A stretch of 64,000 nt of DNA from Rahnella inusitata (GCF_003263515.1 NZ_JYDE01000044.1:42707-106706), one strand, 5' to 3'. Positions 27,623-37,325 are shown, counted from the stretch's first letter. Notes: generated from the sequence alone by a model not told the origin. Made by a program: numbers and translations.

Positions 27623-29938
27623 ATGGATACACTTTCCCGCTATTCTCTTGATATCTGGAACAGCCCGTACAGTCTGGACGTGCTGAACTTTCGTGGCGAG
27701 GAACAGCTCAGCGAAACTTTTACCTACACTGTTGACGTCACCAGCCCCGAACCGGATATCGATGCCGCCTGGATGTTGCGCCAGTTCGCCAGCTTTACCA
27801 TGGGCACGCCTTTACAGCCCGAACGCGCCGTGTACGGCGTTATCCGTGACTTTCAGCGCCTGTCGACCTCCGCCGACGAAACCCTGTACCGCCTTGAGCT
27901 GGTGCCGCGCCTGCGGCTGCTGGAAAACAGCACCAACAGCTTTATTTTTCAGAACCAGTCGGTGCCTGAAGTGGCGGAGTTTATCCTGCGCAAGCACGGG
28001 CTCGAGGGGCAGGATTTTGAGTTTCGCCTCAGCCAGACCTACCCCGACCGCGAGCTTATCACCCAGTGGGGCGAGACCGACCTGCAGTTTATAAAACGCA
28101 TTCTGGCCGAGGTCGGTATCTGGTTTCGCTTTGAGGCGGACAACCGCCTGACGTGTGAAAAGGTGCTGTTCTGCGACGGCCCGGAGCAGTACCAGTTTGC
28201 TGTCACGCTCCCGTACTGCGAGCCTTCGGGGATGAGCGACGGCCAAACCGAAAGCGTCTGGGGGCTGAAAATCCACTGGAACGCCGTGACCGGCAAAATC
28301 TTCAAACGCGATTATAACTACCGCGAGGCGACCACGCCGCTGGACGCCAGCGCGCAGGTGCAAAGCGCTGCGCCGGTGACCGGAGAAAACTACCTGTACG
28401 CCAGACCTTACCGCGAGGCCGGTGAGGACGTGGACGCCGCCGCTGAAACCGGCGCGTTTTATGCCCGCATCCGGCATGAACGTAAACTGAATCATCAGTG
28501 CCGCATCTTTGCCCGCACCACCGGCAGCGGGCTGGCGCCGGGTCAGGTGCTGGAGCCGCAGACCTACCCGTTCAGCGACCTGCCGGAGGGCATCTTCATT
28601 ACCCGCATCGTCGCCAAAGGCTCGCGCACCGACCACTTCCGCCTCAATATCTGGGGCATTGCGTACCGCGAAACGATTTGTTTTCGCCCCGAACCTCCGG
28701 CACGGCCGGTGCTCAGCGGCACGATACCGGCGCGGGTGGAAAGTCCGACAAAAGGCGACACCTACGCGTGGCTCGATAATCAGGGGCGTTACCGCGTGCG
28801 CATCAACGGCGACCGCGTCTCGGCGGATGCTGGTTATGCGTACCTGTGGGTGCGCCTCGCCAAACCGTATGGCGGCGACGGCTACGGCTGGCATATGCCG
28901 CTGACCGACGGCACCGAAGTGGCCATCGCCTTTGACGGCGGCGACCCCGATCGGCCTTATATCGCCGCCGCGCTGCATGACTCCGAACATCCCGACCACG
29001 TGACCGAACGGAACCACACCCGCAACGTCCTGCGCACCCCGTCAAATAACACGCTGCGGATGGAGGACCGGCGCGGTGAGGAGCACATCAAGCTCGCCAC
29101 CGAATACGGCAAAACCCAGCTGAATACCGGGCATATCGTCGATGCGCAAAACAAGCCCCGTGGGCAAGGCTTCGAGCTGCGCACCGATGAACATGGCGTC
29201 CTGCGCGGCGGCAAGGGCGTCTTTCTCAGCGCGGACGCACAGCCGCAGGCACAGGGTCAGGTGCTGGATAACCGCGCGGCGATGGCTGAAATCGACTACC
29301 TGCAGCGTCAGGTGAAAGCACTGAGCCAGGCCGCCGCCGAAGCCAAAGCGCTGGAGGCCGACATCGCGGCGCAAATCGCCATGTTCAGCGAAAGGCTGAA
29401 GCCGATCAATCAGGTGGTGCTGGTCAGCGCCCCGGCAGGCATGGCGCTGACCAGCGGCGAGCACCTGCAACTGGCGGCGACCAAAAACATGATACTGAAC
29501 GCCGGTAAAAATGCGGATATCGGGGTGATTAAGAACCTGACCGTCAACACCGGTGAGAGAATGGGCATCTTTGCCCTGAAGGGTGAAATGAGCCTGAAAG
29601 CCAGCGAAGGCAAGGTCGACGTTCAGGCGCAGAACAACCAGTTGTCGCTTGCGGCGGGCAAAAAACTCAGCATCACGGCGGTGGACGGCGACATCCTGTT
29701 CAGCGCGAAAAAGCACATCACGCTGATTGGCGGCGGCAGCTACCTCATCCTGCAGGACGGCAAAATTGAGTACGGCACGGCCGGTGAGTATTTCAGGAAA
29801 ACGCCGCACACGGTGCTGACGGTTGTGGAAACGATGCCGCATGACTTTCCGTCGGTTCCTCCGGTGATCAGCGGATTAACGGAACAGGAAGCAGAGAATG
29901 AGCCTGCAAACGATATAACCCTCGCCGGGATTTCCTGA
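27623..29938 (+). CDS. vgrG: Type VI secretion spike protein VgrG (TssI)
   Basis: Trimeric spike at the tip of the T6SS tube, carrying effectors into target cells. 771 residues from the ATG at 27623 (MDTLSRYSLDIWNSPYSLDV), chosen because CCAGGGACC precedes it; an upstream in-frame ATG at 27593 adds ten residues. Order: gp27-like base (to about 380), gp5-like OB fold (RYRVRINGDRVSADAGYAYLWVRLA), and a C-terminal DUF2345 beta-helix needle (to about 730) with a short tail. There is no fused enzyme domain. No other T6SS structural genes lie in the window, so it is an orphan vgrG with its cargo gene directly downstream. Confidence 0.95.
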   Translation: MDTLSRYSLDIWNSPYSLDVLNFRGEEQLSETFTYTVDVTSPEPDIDAAWMLRQFASFTMGTPLQPERAVYGVIRDFQRLSTSADETLYRLELVPRLRLLENSTNSFIFQNQSVPEVAEFILRKHGLEGQDFEFRLSQTYPDRELITQWGETDLQFIKRILAEVGIWFRFEADNRLTCEKVLFCDGPEQYQFAVTLPYCEPSGMSDGQTESVWGLKIHWNAVTGKIFKRDYNYREATTPLDASAQVQSAAPVTGENYLYARPYREAGEDVDAAAETGAFYARIRHERKLNHQCRIFARTTGSGLAPGQVLEPQTYPFSDLPEGIFITRIVAKGSRTDHFRLNIWGIAYRETICFRPEPPARPVLSGTIPARVESPTKGDTYAWLDNQGRYRVRINGDRVSADAGYAYLWVRLAKPYGGDGYGWHMPLTDGTEVAIAFDGGDPDRPYIAAALHDSEHPDHVTERNHTRNVLRTPSNNTLRMEDRRGEEHIKLATEYGKTQLNTGHIVDAQNKPRGQGFELRTDEHGVLRGGKGVFLSADAQPQAQGQVLDNRAAMAEIDYLQRQVKALSQAAAEAKALEADIAAQIAMFSERLKPINQVVLVSAPAGMALTSGEHLQLAATKNMILNAGKNADIGVIKNLTVNTGERMGIFALKGEMSLKASEGKVDVQAQNNQLSLAAGKKLSITAVDGDILFSAKKHITLIGGGSYLILQDGKIEYGTAGEYFRKTPHTVLTVVETMPHDFPSVPPVISGLTEQEAENEPANDITLAGIS

Positions 29939-30012
29939 ACACAGGGTATATATAACCTACGAATATCGCATTCAACATTACAGCAAGCGGAAAGCTGAAC
30001 AAGGATGAACAT

Positions 30013-32046
30013 ATGTTATTAGCGCCCCCGATTTTATTTTCACAGCGAAAAACAGAAGCTAACGATGACTGGGTCAGGCGATGTATTCACGTCGATAAAA
30101 ACAGGGACTTCCCCGTAAATAATCTCGGGGCCTGGCACGGTGGTGTGCATATTCCTCATACCGATGCGGGGGGGACTGCCAATCCGGTCAGGGCGATTGC
30201 GGAAGGAGAAATTGTCTTTTGTCGCTATCCTTCCGACAGAATTAGTGAGGATCCGTTGTGCTATCTGGGGGCGACAGACGACGGGGTGGTGCTATTGCGT
30301 CACACCTTGACGCTGGGTGACCCCGAAGTGAACATCGTTTTCTATTCGTTGTGTCAGCACCTGAAACAGGTGAGAAGGAATGTTCTGGAGGGCGTGGGAA
30401 CCCCCATTAAAAAAGGCACGATATTAGGCACATCCGGACGCGTAGACGGCAAGAACGGATTCCATTTTCAGATTTGCTGTGATGATAAGAACCTGCAAAA
30501 GCTTGCGGGGAGAAGCACAGGCAATCTTGATATCAGCAAACCTGGGCGCAGCGATATCACCTATGGTGATAAGCATTATTATTTACCCTCAGGCACGCCT
30601 TTTATGGCCGCTCCTGACGAAAAGAAAGCGACAAGACCCCCGCTGTATATCAGCGACACTGAGCTTTTCGTCACTTTTACGGATAAGAAGGTCTTTACCC
30701 GTCAGGAAAATCCGGCAGGTAGCAGCATTTACACGAAGCTCAGTGAGGCGGGTGTCCGTTTGCCCGCCGCACCGGCAAGGGATTACGGCGAAACAGTGAC
30801 CTGGAATGAAGCTGAATGGATTTGTGCTAATTATCCCGGCGGTTCGGGGTGGGTGAAAATGACTGCACCGGGTATTAATCAATACTCTGATGCTGATTTT
30901 CCTCACTGGATGGGGTGGTCACTTGTTGATGATGACAGTAATGCAGACAGCCAGTGTGATTCACCGGTTATTCAGCAATGGCAGCAACAAATAAAAGATG
31001 AAAAAAGTTTAAAAGAAAAATATTTTTACGCGATTTGCCGGTTCCCGTTTGAATGGGATGAAACCACTCTTGACTCACGGTTCAATTGGTTAAAGCAGGA
31101 TAATAAATTCGTGCAACCTGCTTTTAATCCTCCTTCCTGGGATAAATTTATTAATCATGCCAATGCACTCAGCTTTTTTGACAAATTAACTGCTGACGCT
31201 CGGACAGCATTATCAGATCGGATCTGGCACTTCAATCCTGCTGCTTTTATTACGCATATCAATAAGGCCTCACAGGTTGAGTATATTGCTGTGGTTGGGA
31301 CGCAAATACATGCTGACCCAGCAAATAAACTGTCTTTTATCGGTCAGGCGGTAAGGTATATGAGAAGGTATAAGGCTATTGAAAGTAATTCTAAGTATAC
31401 AATATTGGTTTTTGATATCGGGTATAAATCTGAACATTTTAAATTACTTGAACTATCATGTAGGAAATTCGGCTTTGAGTATAAAAAGGTTGATGGTAGT
31501 TTCGAATTTTTTGCCCACTTAAATAATGGTAGTGACAGGAGCATTATACCAGTAAAACAGCTCTCTGTTTTTTGTCACGGGTTGCCCAGTGAGTTTGCAT
31601 TCGGTTATGGGTATCCTGATGCAGAAAGGTTGAGTGTAAATTTACATAATTTCACAGAAATTCAATCTGATATTTTCAATCAATCAGGAAGGATTAATTC
31701 GTATGCATGTCGTACAGCTATGGGGAGAATTGACGGTCATAGCGAATTCGAATTGACACCTCAAGAGGAAGACAGTTTAGCTCAAAAAATGGCGGAATAT
31801 TTTAATATCCCCGTTAGTGCATATGTCGTCAGGAGTGATTATGCAGACACATGGGGTTCAAAATTACAACGCTTTGCTCATAAATTAAATAAGATGGACT
31901 GGTTTGAGGAATTGTCTTTAGAAAGAGCTGAGAACATAAAATATTGTGGTGCTGCCTATAATATTGATGGGGCATTGAATGATGTTGGAGTAGGTACTAC
32001 GCCCTATAATCTTTCAAAGGAATATAAGGATTATCTTCCAAAATGA
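30013..32046 (+). CDS. Putative T6SS effector: M23-like N-domain, CHAT/caspase-like C-domain
   Basis: 677-residue protein 74 bases downstream of vgrG. N-terminal part (about 35-160) resembles an M23 peptidase fold: HGGVHIPH (His42, His46), YSLCQHLKQV, GTPIKKGTILG and GFHFQI (His151). The usual HxxxD Asp is His46, and the catalytic His of the HxH pair is Gly149, so peptidase activity is doubtful. The middle has Trp-rich segments (WHFNPAAFITHI) like those in other VgrG-linked proteins. C-terminal part (about 430-640) has SVFCHGLPSEF (His522) and NSYACRTAMG (Cys566), spaced like the His-Cys dyad of CHAT/caspase-fold proteases. This part and the next gene are visibly AT-rich. The effector role follows from position; the fold is inferred. 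Confidence 0.7.
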   Translation: MLLAPPILFSQRKTEANDDWVRRCIHVDKNRDFPVNNLGAWHGGVHIPHTDAGGTANPVRAIAEGEIVFCRYPSDRISEDPLCYLGATDDGVVLLRHTLTLGDPEVNIVFYSLCQHLKQVRRNVLEGVGTPIKKGTILGTSGRVDGKNGFHFQICCDDKNLQKLAGRSTGNLDISKPGRSDITYGDKHYYLPSGTPFMAAPDEKKATRPPLYISDTELFVTFTDKKVFTRQENPAGSSIYTKLSEAGVRLPAAPARDYGETVTWNEAEWICANYPGGSGWVKMTAPGINQYSDADFPHWMGWSLVDDDSNADSQCDSPVIQQWQQQIKDEKSLKEKYFYAICRFPFEWDETTLDSRFNWLKQDNKFVQPAFNPPSWDKFINHANALSFFDKLTADARTALSDRIWHFNPAAFITHINKASQVEYIAVVGTQIHADPANKLSFIGQAVRYMRRYKAIESNSKYTILVFDIGYKSEHFKLLELSCRKFGFEYKKVDGSFEFFAHLNNGSDRSIIPVKQLSVFCHGLPSEFAFGYGYPDAERLSVNLHNFTEIQSDIFNQSGRINSYACRTAMGRIDGHSEFELTPQEEDSLAQKMAEYFNIPVSAYVVRSDYADTWGSKLQRFAHKLNKMDWFEELSLERAENIKYCGAAYNIDGALNDVGVGTTPYNLSKEYKDYLPK

Positions 32047-32573
32047 AAGTAAATATTAAAATAGCACTGGGGTTGGTTTTTTTATTGCTAGGCCTATATT
32101 ATATTTGGCCAAGATTTATTATATCTTCTGGCCCATTAGGCTATAAAGCGGTTGATTCATATAGTAAGGGCTATTATATAAATTGTGAAATAGACACACT
32201 ATATAAAAAGGATGGGGCTGGAATGAGTATAATGGATAGGGAGTGGATCGAAAATAACTTAGAAAACATTTATAAGATTAGTTTGTTAGAATTTGATACA
32301 AATGGGGATGCATTAAAAATAATAAGCGCACCGCATTGGGTTAACAGTTTTATTTATAATTACAGCATATTTAATGAAGATGGTATTTTAACTGACACGT
32401 ATGAAAGTATTATTAAAATCAATGGGATTTATTATAGGTTCGATTATACTTTGATTCCTGGCGAGGTTGAAAAGGGAAGATTGTCAAGTTATCCTCCAAC
32501 AAAAAGAAAAACTGATTATAGCTATGGCTTTTATGTGAATTTAGCAAAAAAAAGTTGCTCACATCCGCAATGA
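32043..32573 (+). CDS. Candidate immunity protein, membrane-anchored
   Basis: 176 residues of no recognised family. The ATG overlaps the effector stop (ATGA), the usual arrangement for effector-immunity pairs. An N-terminal hydrophobic helix (about residues 7-25, KIALGLVFLLLGLYYIWP) has basic residues before it and no Cys lipobox, so the remainder is probably held in the periplasm; this would fit protection against a toxin acting in, or entering through, the periplasm. Base composition is AT-rich like the effector 3' end, suggesting the two were acquired together. Function is inferred from context only. Confidence 0.6.
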   Translation: MKVNIKIALGLVFLLLGLYYIWPRFIISSGPLGYKAVDSYSKGYYINCEIDTLYKKDGAGMSIMDREWIENNLENIYKISLLEFDTNGDALKIISAPHWVNSFIYNYSIFNEDGILTDTYESIIKINGIYYRFDYTLIPGEVEKGRLSSYPPTKRKTDYSYGFYVNLAKKSCSHPQ

Positions 32574-32615
32574 TGTTAATTAAAGTCATTGTCAGGTGTT
32601 GATTTCGGCAAAAAA

Positions 32616-32635
32616 AACCAGCCCGAAGGCTGGCT
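32616..32635 (-). terminator. Terminator of ridA (pyrBI-ridA side)
   Basis: On the minus strand AGCCAGCC-TTCG-GGCTGGT followed by TTTTTT: a stable UUCG tetraloop hairpin, 26 bases after the ridA stop. Confidence 0.9.
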
Positions 32636-32660
32636 CATCAAAACCTGATGCTTTCGCGAA

Positions 32661-33047
32661 TTAACGGCGAACAGCGATGGCTTCGATTTCGATTTTTACG
32701 TCTTTTGGCAGACGGGCAACTTCAACGCATGAACGCGCAGGGAAAGGTGCTTTATGCTCGGTAAAGAATGCTTCGTAAGTGGCATTAACGGTGGCGAAAT
32801 CATTCAGATCTTTCACGAAAACGGTAGTTTTCACGATATCTGAGACTTTCAGGCCAGCGGCTTCGACGATAGCCTGCACATTTTCCAGTGACTGACGCGC
32901 CTGAGCGGCGATGTCTTCGGCGACGGCACCGGTTTTAGGATCCACAGGGATCTGACCGGAGGTGATGATCATGCTGCCCAGATCCACGCCCTGAACATAA
33001 GGACCGATGGCGGCTGGAGCGTTTTCAGTACTGATTTCGCGGGACAT
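32661..33047 (-). CDS. ridA: 2-iminobutanoate/2-iminopropanoate deaminase RidA
   Basis: Trimeric enzyme that hydrolyses reactive enamine/imine intermediates released by PLP enzymes such as threonine dehydratase. The 128 residues match the E. coli length. Family residues are seen: the conserved Arg in FPARSCVEVARLPKDVKIEIEA and the glycine-rich MIITSGQIPVDPKTG. It lies downstream of pyrI, as in E. coli. Confidence 0.97.
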   Translation of the reverse strand: MSREISTENAPAAIGPYVQGVDLGSMIITSGQIPVDPKTGAVAEDIAAQARQSLENVQAIVEAAGLKVSDIVKTTVFVKDLNDFATVNATYEAFFTEHKAPFPARSCVEVARLPKDVKIEIEAIAVRR

Positions 33048-33100
33048 AATGTCTCCTGATTATTGAGTAGTTGGAACGAGATTCGCGCCAGTATAATCGG

Positions 33101-33565
33101 TCAGTCGTTGTTGAGCACGACCTGATGCTCAAACTCTTTCTCGCAATACTTACATTTCAGATGCACGCCGTCAGCGCGCTGTTTCACCGCAAAGCTCGAA
33201 TCCACCGGCTCAAAACGACTGATGCAATTGCCATTCGGGCAACGCAGCACGCCGACGATCCGGTCCGGAAGCGTCGGCATCAGCTTCTTCACCACTTCGT
33301 AATCATCAATGCGGTTCACCGTCGCGCGCGGAGCGTAGACCGCCAGCTGATTGACCTGTTCATCGGTCAGGAAGGTGTTCTCGATTTTGATGATGTCTTT
33401 GCGGCCAAGTTCACCGGACGGCAGATTCAGGCCGACGGTCACGCGCTGTTCCGTCTGGGTAAATTTGAACAGCGACAGCAATTTAAACCCAACCTGCGCC
33501 GGAATATGGTCGATGACCGTGCCGCATTTGATCGCTTCAACCTGAAGTTTATTGTCGTGAGTCAT
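33101..33565 (-). CDS. pyrI: Aspartate carbamoyltransferase regulatory chain PyrI
   Basis: Regulatory subunit binding ATP, CTP and UTP for allosteric control of PyrB. The 154 residues comprise an N-terminal nucleotide-binding domain ([17 protein letters not shown]) and a C-terminal zinc domain with four Cys ligands (CPNGNC and CKYC). It follows pyrB by 19 bases in the pyrBI operon. Confidence 0.98.
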   Translation of the reverse strand: MTHDNKLQVEAIKCGTVIDHIPAQVGFKLLSLFKFTQTEQRVTVGLNLPSGELGRKDIIKIENTFLTDEQVNQLAVYAPRATVNRIDDYEVVKKLMPTLPDRIVGVLRCPNGNCISRFEPVDSSFAVKQRADGVHLKCKYCEKEFEHQVVLNND

Positions 33566-33584
33566 AGTCGTTTTCTCCTCAAGT

Positions 33585-34520
33585 TTACTGTGCAGTATCT
33601 GCGTTCAGAACCAGCGCCAGCAATGCCTGACGCGCGAAAATTCCGTTACCGGCCTGCTGGAAATACCAGGCGTAAGGCGTCTTATCAACGTCCGGGGTGA
33701 TTTCGTCGATGCGCGGCAGCGGGTGCAGAACTTTCAGGTGCGGCTGTGCGTCCGCCAGATCGGCGGCGCGCAACACAAACTGGGCTTTGACGTTGGCGTA
33801 CTCGGACGGATCCAGACGCTCTTTCTGCACACGGGTCATGTACAAAATGTCAATTTCCGGCACTACTTCGTCAATGCTGCTATGCAGACTGTATTCAATG
33901 CCTTTCTCTTCAAGCAGCGCCAGAATGTATCCCGGCATCGCCAGCGCGTCGGGCGCGATGAAGTAGAAACGGTTACCGTTGAATTTCGCCAGTGCCTGCG
34001 CCAGAGAGTGGACGGTGCGACCATATTTCAAATCGCCGACCATCGCGATTTTGATGTTATCCAGACGCCCCTGGGTTTCCTGAATGGTAAACAAATCCAG
34101 CAGCGTCTGCGTCGGATGCTGGTTCGCGCCGTCACCGGCGTTAAGAACCGGAATGCCGCCGGAGAATTCTGTCGCCAGGCGCGCCGCGCCTTCCTGCGGA
34201 TGGCGCATCACGATGGCATCGACGTAGGTGCTGATGACCGAAATGGTGTCGGCCAGCGTTTCACCTTTTTTGCCGAGCGAAGTGTTGCTGCTGTCGGAAA
34301 ATCCAACCACCGATGCGCCGAGGCGATGCATGGAAGTCTCGAAGGACAGACGCGTTCGTGTTGAGGCTTCGAAGAAACAGCTGGCGATCACTTTGTGTTT
34401 CAGGAGCTCGGGCTGCGGCGTGGCTTTCAGGCTGGCGGCGGTGTCTAGCACCAGCTCCAGCTCTTCGCGGCTGAGATCGTTGATTGAAATGATGTCTTTT
34501 TGATACAGCGGGTTCGCCAT
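33585..34520 (-). CDS. pyrB: Aspartate carbamoyltransferase catalytic chain PyrB
   Basis: Catalyses carbamoyl phosphate plus aspartate to carbamoyl aspartate, the committed step of pyrimidine synthesis. 311 residues from the ATG at 34520 ([11 protein letters not shown]), which matches E. coli and is 7 bases from GGAG; the ATG two codons upstream (34526) lies too close to it. Motifs: [12 protein letters not shown] (carbamoyl phosphate), [21 protein letters not shown] and [10 protein letters not shown]. It is expressed behind the pyrL attenuator. Confidence 0.98.
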   Translation of the reverse strand: MANPLYQKDIISINDLSREELELVLDTAASLKATPQPELLKHKVIASCFFEASTRTRLSFETSMHRLGASVVGFSDSSNTSLGKKGETLADTISVISTYVDAIVMRHPQEGAARLATEFSGGIPVLNAGDGANQHPTQTLLDLFTIQETQGRLDNIKIAMVGDLKYGRTVHSLAQALAKFNGNRFYFIAPDALAMPGYILALLEEKGIEYSLHSSIDEVVPEIDILYMTRVQKERLDPSEYANVKAQFVLRAADLADAQPHLKVLHPLPRIDEITPDVDKTPYAWYFQQAGNGIFARQALLALVLNADTAQ

Positions 34521-34544
34521 CGTCATTCTCCTGTTTCTTTGTTC

Positions 34545-34733
34545 TTAAAAGATGCGCTTTCCGACAGGTGCGCACTCAAATTTCAGACAAAAAAAAGCCC
34601 CTGCAATGAGGGGCCTTTCTTTTTGATCAACTGAACGCTGACCGGCAATACAACGGAAGAACAACGGCAGCGGGCTGCCTGATGGCACGGCGTTTGGTCG
34701 ATCGTCTGAGCGCAAAACGTGGCAATTGTTCAT
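34545..34733 (-). CDS. pyrL: pyrBI operon leader peptide PyrL
   Basis: Leader peptide whose translation is coupled to transcription in UTP-sensitive attenuation of pyrBI. 62 codons from the ATG at 34733, preceded by GGGAGAACCC. The downstream half aligns with E. coli PyrL (LPLFFRC... and RPLIAGAFFC, where E. coli has LPFFFP... and NRGAFFC). It spans the attenuator hairpin and ends 19 bases before the pyrB start region. It is longer than the 44-residue E. coli peptide, with a different N-terminus. Confidence 0.8.
   Translation of the reverse strand: MNNCHVLRSDDRPNAVPSGSPLPLFFRCIAGQRSVDQKERPLIAGAFFCLKFECAPVGKRIF
34588..34614 (-). terminator. pyrBI attenuator
   Basis: On the minus strand GCCCCT-CATTGC-AGGGGC followed by TTTTTTTTGTC, lying inside pyrL just before pyrB. 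Position and structure match the E. coli pyrBI attenuator, at which RNA polymerase pausing at low UTP lets the ribosome block termination. Confidence 0.92.
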
Positions 34734-34918
34734 GGGTTCTCCCGGCAAATTGTGGCGCATTATACGCGCGTAACCGACGACATCAAGCGGAAAAATCACT
34801 CACAGGCAATCGGTTGGCTGCGCGCCTCTTCGCAGGTGAAAACTGTTAACTGGATCAAATGGCGGACAACCGCAGTGCTTTATCATGAGACGACATTGAA
34901 ACATCATTTCATTTTTAA

Positions 34919-35407
<489 letters not shown>

Positions 35408-35418
35408 GTTTTTGTGGG

Positions 35419-37191
35419 TTAGCGCTTACTTCGCTTAAATAACTTCATCCGCCAGCGACGCAGCCTGCCAAGACGTTCTGGCGCTTTCAGTTTATGTTTG
35501 ATCCACACCACCTGCCATGGTTGGAGTCGCGTCTGGCCGGCGAACGCGTTTCCGCTGATCAGATCCTTACCTTCCACTGCCAGTTTCAGTACCTGTGAAT
35601 GGCTGCTGATGTTGAACACGCAGGTAATGCGATCCTCGGTTTTTGGATCATAACGCTCCATCGCAAACAGCGATTTTCCGAGATCAAAAACCCGCTGACC
35701 GGCCTGCGGAGAGAACGCAGGATGGGCGCGGCGGTGCTTAATCAGGTCCTGCAATCCGTTGAATATGCGGGCGCGCAGGCCGTCTTTTTTCTCCAGCTCG
35801 GCTTCAAGCTTGTCCAGATCCAGCTTTTTGCGATTAATACGCCGGTTGATGCCCGACTGGTGCATCCCCTCGAGATCGTTTTCACTGCCCAGCAGGCTGT
35901 GGATATAAATTGCCGGCACGCCGATGAATGACAGCAACAGCGCCTGCGCCGCCAGGAACTTGCGCGCTTTCATCTCGATGTCATCTTCCGGCTCTGTCAG
36001 GGCGCTCAGGTAATTAATATTCAGCTCGTAAGGCGAATGGGTGCCGTCACCGTTGTCTTTATAGGAGACGCGACCTTCTTTGCGCAGCGTTTCCTGCGCC
36101 ATATATTTACGCTCATCATCACTGAGAAAGGTTTCGGTCGGGCGTAAGCCGATGCCGTCGTGGCTGGCAAGAAAGTTAAAATACGTCGTCTCGGGGTAGC
36201 GCGCTTCGGCATTCAGGCTTTGCGCCCACTTTGTCAGCGTGGTGGTGTCTTCGCGTAAAAAAGCGTGCAGCGTCAGCGGCGGCAATGGGAACTGATACAC
36301 CATGTGCGCCTCATCGCCTTCTCCGAAATAGCTGATATTTTCGTGATGTGGCACGTTGGTTTCTGTGATGAGCCGCGTGCCGGGGATCACCTCATCCAGG
36401 ATGGTGCGCCACACTTTGATGATGTTGTGCGCCTGAGGCATGTGAATGCATGACGTGCCCACTTCCTTCCAGATATAACCAATTGCATCGAGTCGGATCG
36501 ACTGCCCGCCGCTGGCCGCGTATTGCAGCAGCACATCGATGCTTTCCAGCAGTACCTGCGGATTTTTAAAATTGATATCCACCTGATCTTCGCTGAACGT
36601 CGTCCACAGATAGGGCTCGGTGCCGTCGGCTTTGATAAACGGCGTCAGCAGCGGCGAGGCGCGGGGGCGAACGACGCGGCTGTAATCAAGCTCGGGATTG
36701 GAGGCAATAAAGTAATTTTGGTAGTACGGATCGTCGTGCAGATAACCTTTCATCCAGTCGCTTGAGCGCGAGATGTGGTTGATCACGCAGTCAAACATCA
36801 GATTAAAGTTTTCAGAAAGGTGGTGAATATCCGACCAGCCGCCGAGATTTTCGTCGATCCGCCGATAGTCGATCACGCTGAAGCCGTCGTCCGAGCTGTA
36901 CGGGTACATCGGCAAAATATGAATATCGCTGATGATTTCACGCAGATACGTATTGGCAAAATGATTGAGCGTCGCCAGCGGCGGCTGTTCGCCGTGGCGC
37001 AGGTTATCGCCGTAGGTGATGAGATAAATATTTGTGCCATCGACCCAGTGCGTGGTGCGATGTTTGCCGTAGTTCCATTTGTCGGCGAGATGCAGGATTT
37101 TTTTCAGCAGATCGGCGATGTGTTCTCTGGGGTAAATCCTGCTTAGCAGGCTTTCCAGTCGCAGGACATACTCAAGATTAACTGAGCTCAT
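35419..37191 (-). CDS. GH13 subfamily 18 phosphorylase, glucosylglycerate phosphorylase-like
   Basis: 590-residue alpha-amylase-family glycoside phosphorylase of the sucrose phosphorylase subfamily. Seen: nucleophile Asp in SIRLDAIGYIWKEVGTSCIH, acid/base Glu in RLITETNVPHHENISYFG, and LASHDGIGLRPTE near the third acidic site. Similarity to E. coli YcjM, assigned as glucosylglycerate phosphorylase, runs along the length (WTTFSEDQVDINFKNP, HMVYQFPLPPL); sucrose phosphorylases are shorter (about 500). It likely splits an alpha-glucoside with phosphate into glucose-1-phosphate plus an acceptor. There is no transporter or regulator beside it, so the substrate remains open. Confidence 0.85.
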   Translation of the reverse strand: MSSVNLEYVLRLESLLSRIYPREHIADLLKKILHLADKWNYGKHRTTHWVDGTNIYLITYGDNLRHGEQPPLATLNHFANTYLREIISDIHILPMYPYSSDDGFSVIDYRRIDENLGGWSDIHHLSENFNLMFDCVINHISRSSDWMKGYLHDDPYYQNYFIASNPELDYSRVVRPRASPLLTPFIKADGTEPYLWTTFSEDQVDINFKNPQVLLESIDVLLQYAASGGQSIRLDAIGYIWKEVGTSCIHMPQAHNIIKVWRTILDEVIPGTRLITETNVPHHENISYFGEGDEAHMVYQFPLPPLTLHAFLREDTTTLTKWAQSLNAEARYPETTYFNFLASHDGIGLRPTETFLSDDERKYMAQETLRKEGRVSYKDNGDGTHSPYELNINYLSALTEPEDDIEMKARKFLAAQALLLSFIGVPAIYIHSLLGSENDLEGMHQSGINRRINRKKLDLDKLEAELEKKDGLRARIFNGLQDLIKHRRAHPAFSPQAGQRVFDLGKSLFAMERYDPKTEDRITCVFNISSHSQVLKLAVEGKDLISGNAFAGQTRLQPWQVVWIKHKLKAPERLGRLRRWRMKLFKRSKR

Positions 37192-37325
37192 ATCGGTTCC
37201 TTCTTACTGCGTTACTGTTTTTCTGATGGAGTGATAAAACCAACGCGCTGTAAAAAGGTTAGTTGAAAATGAAGGGCTGTGAAGGCAAAAAGGGGAGATA
37301 GCAGAGGATTCTGGCGTAAAAATGC

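Noticed and set aside
27469..27651. 60-codon plus-strand ORF upstream of vgrG
   Set aside because: Overlaps the vgrG start region in another frame, with no RBS or conserved features.
27812..29017. 401-codon ORF on the minus strand
   Set aside because: Antisense to vgrG in a GC-rich stretch; low-complexity Arg/Val/Ala composition and no family similarity.
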